Shown here one piece after another: positions 56,214-64,000 of a DNA stretch of 64,000 nt. Each line of letters opens with the position of its first letter. Positions within the stretch are counted from its first letter, which is position 1. Source of the stretch: Pseudomonas fluorescens (lineage in GTDB: Bacteria; Pseudomonadota; Gammaproteobacteria; Pseudomonadales; Pseudomonadaceae); the NCBI RefSeq assembly GCF_040448305.1, contig NZ_CP148752.1:4868501-4932500 (forward strand), read 5' to 3'. Position numbers and translations under genes: made by a program. The notes below the pieces were generated by a model. The model was not told where the DNA came from and did no database searches. It worked only from the letters and a program-made list of their open reading frames with translations.

Positions 56214-57466
56214 TGGGGCACATACGCGTCACCGGCCTGGGCAAGGCCTATAAACAATACCCTACCCGCTGGAGTCGACTGGTTGAATGGCTGGTCCCGT
56301 TCTCGCCGATCCGCCATCACCAGCACTGGGTGCTGCAGGACGTGACCTTCCAGATTGCCCCCGGAGAATCGGTGGGTATCGTCGGGGTCAACGGCGCTGG
56401 CAAAAGCACCTTGTTGAAGATGATCACCGGCACCACCCAACCCACCTGCGGAGCCATTGAACTCGAAGGCCGCGTCGCCGCCCTGCTGGAATTGGGCATG
56501 GGTTTTCATGCGGACTTTACCGGCCGCCAGAATGCGGTCATGGCCGGGCAACTGCTGGGCATGCAGATCGAAGAAATACAAGCCTTGATGCCGGAAATCG
56601 AACGTTTCGCGGAAATAGGCGACGCCATCGACCACCCGGTGCGCACCTATTCCAGCGGTATGCAAATGCGTCTGGCGTTCAGCGTGGCCACCGCGCGGCG
56701 CCCGGACATTTTGATCGTCGACGAAGCACTGTCGGTGGGCGACGCCTACTTTCAGCACAAAAGTTTCGACCGCATCCGCAGCTTTCGCAAAGCCGGTACC
56801 ACGCTGCTGATCGTCTCCCATGACCGAGGGGCGATTCAGTCGATCTGCGACTCGGCGATCCTCCTGGAAAACGGCCACATGGCCATGCACGACACACCCG
56901 AAACCGTCATGGATTACTACAACGCCCTGCTCGCCAAGCGTGAAGGACAGACCGTGCGCCAGGAAGCCCTCGCTGGCGGCCAGGTCAGTACCATTTCGGG
57001 AACGGGTGAAGCCAGGATCCTGAACGTACGCTTGCTCGACCAACATGAACGCTCCATCGACGCCGCCGAAGTCGGCCAGCCGGTCGTGCTGGAGGTGAAT
57101 GTCGAGGTTCGCCAGGACATCGAACGGCTGGTACTGGGCTTCATGATCAAGGATCGCCTGGGCCAGGCCATGTACGGCATCAACACCCATCGCCAGGATC
57201 AGGCGCTGACCGACTTGCAGGCTGGCGAGCGCGTGACCTATCGCTTTGCTTTCGTCATGGGACTGGGCAAGGGTAACTATTCCGTGGCGTTGAGCTTGTC
57301 ACGCCTGGATTCGCACCTGGACCGCAACTTCGAGTGGCGCGATTACGGGTTGGTGTTCCATGTGATCAACAACCGCCAGGAAGATTTTGTCGGCTGCTCG
57401 TGGCTGGCCGCGAAGACCACTGTCACGCGCTCGAGCGCGCCGGTCACCTCGGAGAGCACGCCATGA
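56213..57466 (+). CDS. wzt: Polysaccharide ABC exporter, ATPase with carbohydrate-binding domain
   Basis: The product is 417 residues. The ATPase part (1-245) has Walker A GVNGAGKSTLLK, the signature YSSGMQMRLAF and Walker B ILIVDEALSVGD, all standard for Wzt/RfbE-type proteins. A C-terminal beta-sandwich (about 270-410) resembles the domain that recognises the chain-end modification before export. That fits with the divergent operon of methyl-, acyl- and glycosyltransferases. Overlaps the next gene by 4 bases. Confidence 0.95.
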   Translation: MGHIRVTGLGKAYKQYPTRWSRLVEWLVPFSPIRHHQHWVLQDVTFQIAPGESVGIVGVNGAGKSTLLKMITGTTQPTCGAIELEGRVAALLELGMGFHADFTGRQNAVMAGQLLGMQIEEIQALMPEIERFAEIGDAIDHPVRTYSSGMQMRLAFSVATARRPDILIVDEALSVGDAYFQHKSFDRIRSFRKAGTTLLIVSHDRGAIQSICDSAILLENGHMAMHDTPETVMDYYNALLAKREGQTVRQEALAGGQVSTISGTGEARILNVRLLDQHERSIDAAEVGQPVVLEVNVEVRQDIERLVLGFMIKDRLGQAMYGINTHRQDQALTDLQAGERVTYRFAFVMGLGKGNYSVALSLSRLDSHLDRNFEWRDYGLVFHVINNRQEDFVGCSWLAAKTTVTRSSAPVTSESTP

Positions 57467-58830
57467 CGCGTCTTTTGGTGGAGTGCACGCACGTATTCCA
57501 ACACCCCAAGGTCAATTCGGGCATTCAGCGGGTGGTGCGCAACGTCGTCAACCAGCTACCGGAATCGGTCGACGGTGTTGAATGCATCCCGGTTGTGATG
57601 CTTAAGGGCAAACTCTACCGAGTGCTGATGCTCGGCGCGCTGAACATCCCGTTTTTCGATGCCTTGATGATCTTTGGTGGACGACTTGGGCGCTTGGCTC
57701 ACCGCTTCTGGCAACTGCATCAGCGCTTGCACAACCGAAGCAACTCGCGGGTGATCAAGCGTTTGCTGCACGTGGCCTACCGGGTGACAGCGGTCACCTG
57801 TTTCAGCCTTCCGCTGCGTGCGATCGAGGGCATCAACCAGTATCAACTGCCCAAACGTTGCACGCCGCTGCAGCACCAACCGGGGGATCAACTGGTGCTG
57901 CTGGATTCGTCCTGGCACACCGATTTCTTCCCGTTTGCCGAACAACTCAAACGTGAAGGCGTAGGCATCGTTTCGGTGATTTACGACCTGATTCCCGTGA
58001 CGCATCCGCAGTTTTACGACACACGGCTGGTGCAGGTTTTCAACGAGTGGTTTGACTGGATCACCAAAACCGCCGATGGCTATGTGGCCATTTCCGCCAC
58101 GGTGCGCGATCAGGTGCGTGATGAATTGCAGCGCCGCCTGGGTCCTGCCAAGGCCAGTGAATTGTGGTTCGACTATTTTCACCTCGGCTCCGAACTGGAC
58201 CTGAGCGAAGTCACGGCCGCCGTCGAGCCGCGACTGACGCGCATTTTCAAAACGCCGGAACCGGTGTTTCTGATGGTCAGTACCATCGAGCCGCGCAAGA
58301 ATCACGACTACCTGCTGGATGCCTTCGAACGGGCCTGGGCGGCGGGCTCCAATGCCCGGCTGTGCATTGCCGGGCGAGTCGGCTGGAAATGCGATGCACT
58401 GCTGGCCCGGGTCCGTAATCACCCACAGCTGAACCAACGACTGTTCATGTTCAACGACCTGAGCGACACCAGCCTCGAACATGCCTACACCCACGCCAGC
58501 TCACTGGTGTTTCCATCCTTCGTGGAAGGCTTCGGCCTGCCGCTGGTAGAAGCCATGCAGCGTGGACTGCCGGCCATGGGCAGCGACATTGCGGTCTTTC
58601 GCGAAATCGGCGGCGAGTTCATGGCGTACTTCGATCTGGCCGAGCCACAAAGCCTGGCTGAGCTGGTCATTCGTTTCGAGAGCAGCGGTCAATTCCCGGC
58701 CACTCGCGACGTCGCGGACTGGCGCTGGATCGGCTGGCGTGAAGCCAGTGCGCAACTGGCTTCACGCACCCTGCGCAATCTCTCGGACGTGCCGCTCGAA
58801 CAAGAGAGGCAACATGCGCATTGCCCTTAA
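57463..58830 (+). CDS. wbpX: D-rhamnosyltransferase
   Basis: The product is 455 residues from the ATG at 57463 (MTRLLVECTHVFQHP), chosen because it overlaps the wzt stop (ATGA) as elsewhere in the operon. A GT4-type donor-site segment is SFVEGFGLPLVEAMQRGLPA, and STIEPRKNHDYLLDAF precedes it. Length and position match P. aeruginosa WbpX, which extends the alpha-D-rhamnan. The N-terminal part (GIQRVVRNVV) is typical of this subgroup. Overlaps wbpY by 17 bases. Confidence 0.9.
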   Translation: MTRLLVECTHVFQHPKVNSGIQRVVRNVVNQLPESVDGVECIPVVMLKGKLYRVLMLGALNIPFFDALMIFGGRLGRLAHRFWQLHQRLHNRSNSRVIKRLLHVAYRVTAVTCFSLPLRAIEGINQYQLPKRCTPLQHQPGDQLVLLDSSWHTDFFPFAEQLKREGVGIVSVIYDLIPVTHPQFYDTRLVQVFNEWFDWITKTADGYVAISATVRDQVRDELQRRLGPAKASELWFDYFHLGSELDLSEVTAAVEPRLTRIFKTPEPVFLMVSTIEPRKNHDYLLDAFERAWAAGSNARLCIAGRVGWKCDALLARVRNHPQLNQRLFMFNDLSDTSLEHAYTHASSLVFPSFVEGFGLPLVEAMQRGLPAMGSDIAVFREIGGEFMAYFDLAEPQSLAELVIRFESSGQFPATRDVADWRWIGWREASAQLASRTLRNLSDVPLEQERQHAHCP

Positions 58831-59944
58831 CGCCCGCATCCTCCAGGCGCCGCGCACCGGCATCGGCCACTACGTTGCCGAACTGGCGAACGCCCTGGCG
58901 GGTGAACCGGATATTGAACTGGCGCTGTTTCATGGCTGGGGCTGGAGTGCTGTGCTGCCTGAAGCGGCCATGCCCGGTTATTCCCGACTGACGCCATTGC
59001 TGCGGCAGATTCCGGGGGCCTATCAGGCCCGACGGTGGCTGGAGCAGAAACGCTTCGATCAAGGCCGCGCGCAAGCCATCGACCTCTACCACGAACCGAG
59101 TCTGTGGCCGCTGTCGTTCGACGGCCCGACCGTCATCACCTTGCATGACCTGACTCACCTGCACTATCCCGAAACGCAGCCACCGGCGCGCTTGCGAGAA
59201 ATCGAACGGCGCGTGGCCGACGGCGTGCGACAGGCAAGCCTGATTCTTACCGACTCGCAATACATTGCTGAAGAAGCCCAGGTGCATTTCGGGTTACCGG
59301 CCGAGCGATTTGTCGTCGCACCGCTGGGTGTAGCCGCGCGTTTTCACCCGCGGTCCCCCGAGGCTATCGACGCCGTACTCAAGACCCATGGCGTCGAAGC
59401 GCGGGAATACTTCCTCTGTGTCGGCACCCTGGAACCGCGCAAGAATCTGTCCCTGGCCCTGCGCGCCCACGCCCGATTGCCGGAATCAGTCCGTCAGCGT
59501 TTTCCATTGCTGATCGTCGGCATGGCCGGCTGGCAGCGCGAGCAGTTCAGCGAAGAATTGCACCAGGCCCTGGCCTGCGGTCATGTCTGTTTGCTCGGCT
59601 ATCTGCCTGACGAGCACGTTGCACAGCTGCTGGCCGGCGCCCGGGCATTGATTTTTCCGTCGCTTTACGAAGGTTTTGGCCTGCCGGTGCTGGAGGCCAT
59701 GGCCTGTGGCACACCGGTCATTCTGACCAGACGTTCGGCCATGCCCGAAGTGGCAGGCTCTGCGGGTAACTATGTTGAACCGGATGAAACCGACGGCTTG
59801 CGCGATGCAATGAGTCGTCTGATCGAGGATCTAGCGCATTGGCAGGCATGCCGAGAGGCCGGATTGCTACAGGCAAGGCTTTTTACCTGGGAACGCTGCG
59901 CGCAAGTCACGGCCAGCGCTTACCGCCAGGCAATGGGAGGTTGA
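58814..59944 (+). CDS. wbpY: D-rhamnosyltransferase
   Basis: The product is 376 residues from the ATG at 58814, preceded by GAGAGG. GT4 signature parts: GTLEPRKNLSLALRAHARLP and SLYEGFGLPVLEAMACGTPV, containing the EX7E-type element. Same length as P. aeruginosa WbpY. Acts on the cytoplasmic face of the inner membrane in D-rhamnan synthesis. Followed immediately by the third glycosyltransferase. Confidence 0.92.
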   Translation: MRIALNARILQAPRTGIGHYVAELANALAGEPDIELALFHGWGWSAVLPEAAMPGYSRLTPLLRQIPGAYQARRWLEQKRFDQGRAQAIDLYHEPSLWPLSFDGPTVITLHDLTHLHYPETQPPARLREIERRVADGVRQASLILTDSQYIAEEAQVHFGLPAERFVVAPLGVAARFHPRSPEAIDAVLKTHGVEAREYFLCVGTLEPRKNLSLALRAHARLPESVRQRFPLLIVGMAGWQREQFSEELHQALACGHVCLLGYLPDEHVAQLLAGARALIFPSLYEGFGLPVLEAMACGTPVILTRRSAMPEVAGSAGNYVEPDETDGLRDAMSRLIEDLAHWQACREAGLLQARLFTWERCAQVTASAYRQAMGG

Positions 59945-61075
59945 ATGCGAGTTCTTCATTTTTTCAAGACGTATCTGCCTGACTCGGTCGGCGGGATCGA
60001 ACAAGTGATTTTCCAGTTGTGCGAAAGCGGTGCCCTGCACGGCGTTGAAGGCAAGGTGCTGACACTCAGTGCCGATCCGACACCGCCGGTGATGCAGATC
60101 GCTCAACATGAAGTCCATCGAGCCAGGCTCGACATTCAGTTCGCCTCCACTGGGTTTTCCTGGAGCGTCTTCAAACAGTTTCGCGAGCTGGCAGCCGAGG
60201 CCGACGTGGTCAATTACCACTTTCCATGGCCGTTCATGGACCTGGTGCATTTCGCCAACGGCCTGAAAAAACCCAGCGTGGTGACGTACCATTCGGACAT
60301 TATCCGCCAGAAACAGCTGCTCAAACTTTACCGGCCGCTGATGAATCGTTTTCTGCACAGCGCTGACCGGATCGTCGCAGCATCACCCAATTACCTGCAC
60401 ACCAGTGATGTGCTGCAACAGTTTCAGGACAAGACCCGAGTGATTCCCTATGGACTGAACAAGGCAGGTTACCCACAGCCTGACAGTGATCGAACGGCCC
60501 ACTGGCGGCAAAAACTCGGCGACAAGTTTTTTCTGTTTGTCGGTGTGATGCGCTATTACAAAGGTTTGCACATCCTGCTCGACGCCCTGAAGGACCTGGA
60601 TTACCCGACGGTGATTGTCGGTGCCGGCCCACTGGAAGTAGAGCTGCATGCCCAGGCGGCTGCCTTGGGTTTACGCAATGTTCACTTCCTCGGGCGTCTG
60701 GGGGACGAGGACAAAGTGGCGCTGCTGCAACTGAGCTACGCCATCGTGTTCCCATCGCACCTGCGCTCCGAAGCATTCGGCATTTCGCTGCTTGAAGGCG
60801 CGATGTATGGAAAACCGATGATCTCCAGTGAAATTGGCACTGGCACCAGTTACATCAACATCCATAACGAGACTGGGCTGGTGGTGCCGCCGAGCAATCC
60901 ATCGGCATTTCGTGAGGCGATGCGTACGCTTTGGGAAAACCCGGTGCTGGCGGCGCAAATGGGCGAGAAGGCGCAGGCCCGTTATCAAAATCTGTTTACC
61001 GCGGACGAAATGGGCCGCAAATGGGCGGCGTTGTATGAGGAACTGCTGGAAGAAAAAGCCCTCGCCTACGCATGA
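59945..61075 (+). CDS. wbpZ: D-rhamnosyltransferase/initial glycosyltransferase
   Basis: The product is 376 residues with no gap after wbpY. N-terminus MRVLHFFKTYLPDSVGGIEQ with the GGIE loop of GT4 enzymes; donor-site segment SEAFGISLLEGAMYGKPMIS. Length and place match P. aeruginosa WbpZ, thought to transfer the first rhamnose. Last gene of the operon. Confidence 0.92.
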   Translation: MRVLHFFKTYLPDSVGGIEQVIFQLCESGALHGVEGKVLTLSADPTPPVMQIAQHEVHRARLDIQFASTGFSWSVFKQFRELAAEADVVNYHFPWPFMDLVHFANGLKKPSVVTYHSDIIRQKQLLKLYRPLMNRFLHSADRIVAASPNYLHTSDVLQQFQDKTRVIPYGLNKAGYPQPDSDRTAHWRQKLGDKFFLFVGVMRYYKGLHILLDALKDLDYPTVIVGAGPLEVELHAQAAALGLRNVHFLGRLGDEDKVALLQLSYAIVFPSHLRSEAFGISLLEGAMYGKPMISSEIGTGTSYINIHNETGLVVPPSNPSAFREAMRTLWENPVLAAQMGEKAQARYQNLFTADEMGRKWAALYEELLEEKALAYA

Positions 61076-61088
61076 GGCTTTACAGAAG

Positions 61089-61160
61089 ATGAGCCAAGCC
61101 GAAACAGAGTTCCTCGAGAGCTTCCAGCACGTGCTCAACATCCGTGAGCCTGCGCTGTGA
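61089..61160 (+). other. 23-codon reading frame of unknown status
   Basis: ATG at 61089 to TGA, giving MSQAETEFLESFQHVLNIRE plus PAL. It fills most of the gap between wbpZ and the convergent PBP2 gene. It could be a remnant of a longer gene displaced by rearrangement next to the rRNA operon, or chance. I do not recognise it. Confidence 0.2.
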
Positions 61161-61172
61161 AGCCATGGGGGT

Positions 61173-63065
61173 TCAGGCGTGAGGATCGCCCGGCGCCTTG
61201 CTCGGCGCTGCGTACTGCGGCTTGAGGTGGCCGTCCTGATCGAGTAGCCAGGCGTCCATGATCTGCCGCACGACCGGTCCGGCAACGCGTCCACCCGCCT
61301 CGCCGTTTTCGATCATCACCGAAATCACGATCTTCGGTTGTTCGGCCGGGGCGAAACCGACGAACAAGGCATTGTCGCGGTTACGCTCGCGGGTTTTCTC
61401 CCGGTTGTAACGTTCGCCCTGCTTGATCGCCACCACTTGCGCGGTACCACTCTTGCCAGCGATACGGTATTGCGCGCCCGCCGCTGCGGCCCGGGCAATC
61501 CCGCGGGCATCGTGCATCACCATCTGCATGCCGTGGTTGACCTGCTCCCAGTCACGAGGGTCCTTGAGCAGAATGTTCGGCATCGGATGCTCATCCACCG
61601 GCGCGACACCGTCCACGGTTTTGGCCAGGTGCGGGCGATTCCACACGCCTTTGTTGGCAATCAGCGCCGTCGCCTGGGCCAACTGCAGTGGTGTGACCTG
61701 CATGTAGCCCTGGCCGATACCGAGAATCACCGTCTCGCCCGGAAACCAGGCCTGACGGCGGGTGGTGCGTTTCCAGGCTTGGGATGGCATCAGGCCGGGG
61801 GATTCTTCATTCATGTCCAGGGACACTTTCTCACCCAGCCCGAACATCGCCATATAGTCGTGCAGGCGATCGATACCGAGCTTGTGTGCGAGGTCATAGA
61901 AGTAGGTGTCGTTGGAACGCATGATCGCCGCATCCATATCCACCCACCCATCGCCACTGTGGTTCCAGTTGCGGTACTTGTGATCGAAATCCGGCAGTTG
62001 GTAATAGCCGGGGTCGAACACACGGGTCTGTGGCGTGACGACACCGGCATCGAGGCCGGCGATTGCCACTTCCGGCTTGATAGTCGAACCCGGTGCGTAG
62101 AGACCGCGCAGTACACGGTTGAACAGCGGGCGGTCGATGGAGTCCCGTAGTGTGGAGTACTCCTTGGAGCTGATACCGGTGACGAACAAATTCGGATCGA
62201 AACTCGGGTTGCTGACCATGGCCAACACTTCACCGGTCGACGGATCCAGCGCGACCACCGAGCCACGGCGATCACCCAGGGCTTGCTCGGCGGCCTCCTG
62301 AAGCTTGACGTCGAGGCTCAGGACAATGTTTTCGCCGGGCACCGGGTCAGTGTGTTTGAGCACTCGCAACACACGGCCCTGGGCATTGGTTTCGACTTCC
62401 TCATACCCGACATGGCCGTGCAGCTGCGACTCGTAGAATTTTTCGATCCCGGTCTTGCCGATGGATTGGGTGCCTCGGTACTCGACCGTATCCAGAGCCT
62501 TTGACTCTTTCTCGTTGATACGTCCGACGTAGCCGACCGAATGAGCGAAGTGCTCGCCCAACGGATAGTGTCGAACGAACTGCGGTTCGACATCGAGGCC
62601 CGGCAGGCGGAACTCGTTGACGGCGAGTACGGCAATCTGTTCTTCGCTCAGCTCATAGAACAGCGTCACGGGTACGAACGGATGACGTGCCTGCTTCATT
62701 GCCTTGTCGAACTGCGTGCGATCTTCAGCGGGCAAGTGCAGGAGATTGACTACCTCGCCCAGTTCTTCGTTTACATTGGAAGCACGTTCGCGGGTGATGG
62801 TCAGGTTGTAGCTGGGACGGTTGTCAGCGAGGAGTACGCCGTTGCGGTCATAGATCAACCCGCGGGTCGGTGTAATCGGCAGGACATGTACGCGATTGTT
62901 TTCGGAGATGGTCGAGTGATAGTCGAACTCGACTACTTGCAGGACATACATGCGCACCACCAGTGCACAGGTGACAGCGGCAACGAACAAGCCGCAGGCC
63001 AGCAGCCTTTTATTGACCAGGCGTGTCTCTTTCTCGTGGTCCTTGATGGGTATCGGTTCGGGCAC
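61173..63065 (-). CDS. mrdA: Penicillin-binding protein 2 (peptidoglycan D,D-transpeptidase)
   Basis: The product is 630 residues, the usual PBP2 length. It has an N-terminal membrane anchor (about 20-43), a dimerisation domain starting PITPTRGLIYDRNGVLLADN, and a transpeptidase domain. Active-site motifs are Ser327-Thr-Ile-Lys330, Ser384-Asn-Asp386 and Lys538-Ser-Gly-Thr541. Members cross-link peptidoglycan of the elongasome with RodA. Here there is no rodA, rlpA or mltB beside it, as would be expected for the main mrdA locus, so this is probably a second copy; the symbol is by family only. Convergent with wbpZ. Confidence 0.9.
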   Translation of the reverse strand: MPEPIPIKDHEKETRLVNKRLLACGLFVAAVTCALVVRMYVLQVVEFDYHSTISENNRVHVLPITPTRGLIYDRNGVLLADNRPSYNLTITRERASNVNEELGEVVNLLHLPAEDRTQFDKAMKQARHPFVPVTLFYELSEEQIAVLAVNEFRLPGLDVEPQFVRHYPLGEHFAHSVGYVGRINEKESKALDTVEYRGTQSIGKTGIEKFYESQLHGHVGYEEVETNAQGRVLRVLKHTDPVPGENIVLSLDVKLQEAAEQALGDRRGSVVALDPSTGEVLAMVSNPSFDPNLFVTGISSKEYSTLRDSIDRPLFNRVLRGLYAPGSTIKPEVAIAGLDAGVVTPQTRVFDPGYYQLPDFDHKYRNWNHSGDGWVDMDAAIMRSNDTYFYDLAHKLGIDRLHDYMAMFGLGEKVSLDMNEESPGLMPSQAWKRTTRRQAWFPGETVILGIGQGYMQVTPLQLAQATALIANKGVWNRPHLAKTVDGVAPVDEHPMPNILLKDPRDWEQVNHGMQMVMHDARGIARAAAAGAQYRIAGKSGTAQVVAIKQGERYNREKTRERNRDNALFVGFAPAEQPKIVISVMIENGEAGGRVAGPVVRQIMDAWLLDQDGHLKPQYAAPSKAPGDPHA

Positions 63066-63224
63066 TTGTGCAGCAACTCTATGAAAAGAATGCCGATCCG
63101 TGGGCGCAAACTCAGTCCATTAAAAATGAGCTGCACCTTAGCAAAAGCGCGGAGTCAGGTTTGTGTGATTTTTTTACAATTGACCTTGAGCGGGCGAGCC
63201 TCTGATTTTCTGAGGACAAAAACA

Positions 63225-63254
63225 AAACCCCAACTGCTTTCGCAATTGGGGTTT
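63225..63254 (-). terminator. Intrinsic terminator of the rRNA operon
   Basis: On the minus strand AAACCCCAA and TTGGGGTTT form a 9-base stem around a 12-base loop, followed by a T-rich run. It lies 11 bases downstream of the 5S 3' end. Confidence 0.9.
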
Positions 63255-63264
63255 CGGAATTTAA

Positions 63265-63381
63265 TCTTGACGATGACCTACTCTCACATGGGGAAACCCC
63301 ACACTACCATCGGCGATGCATCGTTTCACTGCTGAGTTCGGGATGGGATCAGGTGGTTCCAACGCTCTATGGTCGTCAAGA
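63265..63381 (-). rRNA. rrf: 5S ribosomal RNA
   Basis: The complement contains the conserved 5S core: GGAACCACCTGATCCCATCC, CCGAACTCAG, GATGGTAGTGTGGGG and TGTGAGAGTAGGTCATCGTC. Terminal segments CTTGACGACC and GGTCATCGTCAAG pair. Ends are estimated to within a few bases. Confidence 0.96.
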
Positions 63382-63541
63382 AATTCGGGTACTGAGTCGT
63401 GGCCGGTTGGCCGCGCTTCAGCAAATTGGGTATGTGACAGTTTTCGGTGTTTTGTGAGCATCTCGAACTTTCGGTTCGTTTCGTCTTCACACACCGCAAT
63501 CTGATGCTTCTTTCGAAGTAAGCAAATTGCTTGGGTGTTAT

Positions 63542-64000
<459 letters not shown>

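Noticed and set aside
63382..63541. A tRNA in the 23S-5S spacer or before the 5S gene
   Set aside because: No cloverleaf or TPsiC-loop sequence (GGTTCGAAT-type) was found on either strand of this short spacer.

Overview
The window looks like a chromosome segment of a Pseudomonas of the fluorescens group. Four things point there: many REP palindromes of the type GTGGGAGCGAGC/GCTCGCGAT, high GC, a common-polysaccharide-antigen (D-rhamnan) locus in the same gene order as P. aeruginosa PA5447-PA5459, and Pseudomonas-like rRNA. I saw no transposase, tRNA, CRISPR array or prophage.

Layout. (1) 1-22 kb, minus strand: a nonribosomal peptide synthetase (NRPS) cluster. In transcription order it runs MFS transporter, type II thioesterase, NRPS of 3082 aa (C-A-T-E-C-A-T-C), SyrP/TauD-like hydroxylase, NRPS of 1032 aa (degenerate C-A-T), and an NRPS running off the left edge (C-A-T-E-C...). 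Specificity residues read by eye suggest D-Ser, then Lys/Orn, then His (probably beta-hydroxylated), then D-Thr. Two PvdS-like iron-starvation promoter motifs precede the thioesterase and the first NRPS. I infer a lipopeptide siderophore of the corrugatin/ornicorrugatin/histicorrugatin type. (2) 22-27.6 kb: unrelated housekeeping or accessory genes: GH15 glycosidase, a GlxA-type regulator divergent from an isonitrile-hydratase-like gene, an SRPBCC protein, a GFA-family protein and an LprI-like protein. (3) 27.7-40 kb: a complete quinohemoprotein amine dehydrogenase system. It holds structural genes qhpB/C/A, the maturation enzymes QhpD (radical SAM), QhpG (FAD monooxygenase), QhpE (protease) and QhpF (ABC exporter), an aldehyde dehydrogenase with a near-perfect sigma-54 promoter, and a sigma-54 activator. 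(4) 40.3-45.9 kb: a decayed M20 amidohydrolase, then a plus-strand operon of TIM-barrel isomerase, Fe(II) oxygenase, and amino-acid ABC binding protein plus permease/ATPase fusion, whose substrate is unknown. (5) 45.9-61.1 kb: two divergent operons for the D-rhamnose common polysaccharide antigen. One carries five minus-strand modification/capping genes, the other rmd-gmd-wbpW-wzm-wzt-wbpX-wbpY-wbpZ. (6) 61.1-64 kb: a PBP2-type transpeptidase, then 5S and partial 23S rRNA, all on the minus strand.

How the parts work. In region 1, peptide assembly and in-line beta-hydroxylation would make an iron ligand under iron-starvation control. In region 3, a periplasmic amine dehydrogenase carrying a cysteine tryptophylquinone cofactor would oxidise amines to aldehydes, which the divergent aldehyde dehydrogenase then oxidises to acids. 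In region 5, GDP-D-rhamnose is made, polymerised, end-modified and exported by the Wzm/Wzt ABC transporter for ligation to LPS.

All function calls come from reading motifs and recalled family knowledge. No database search was run.
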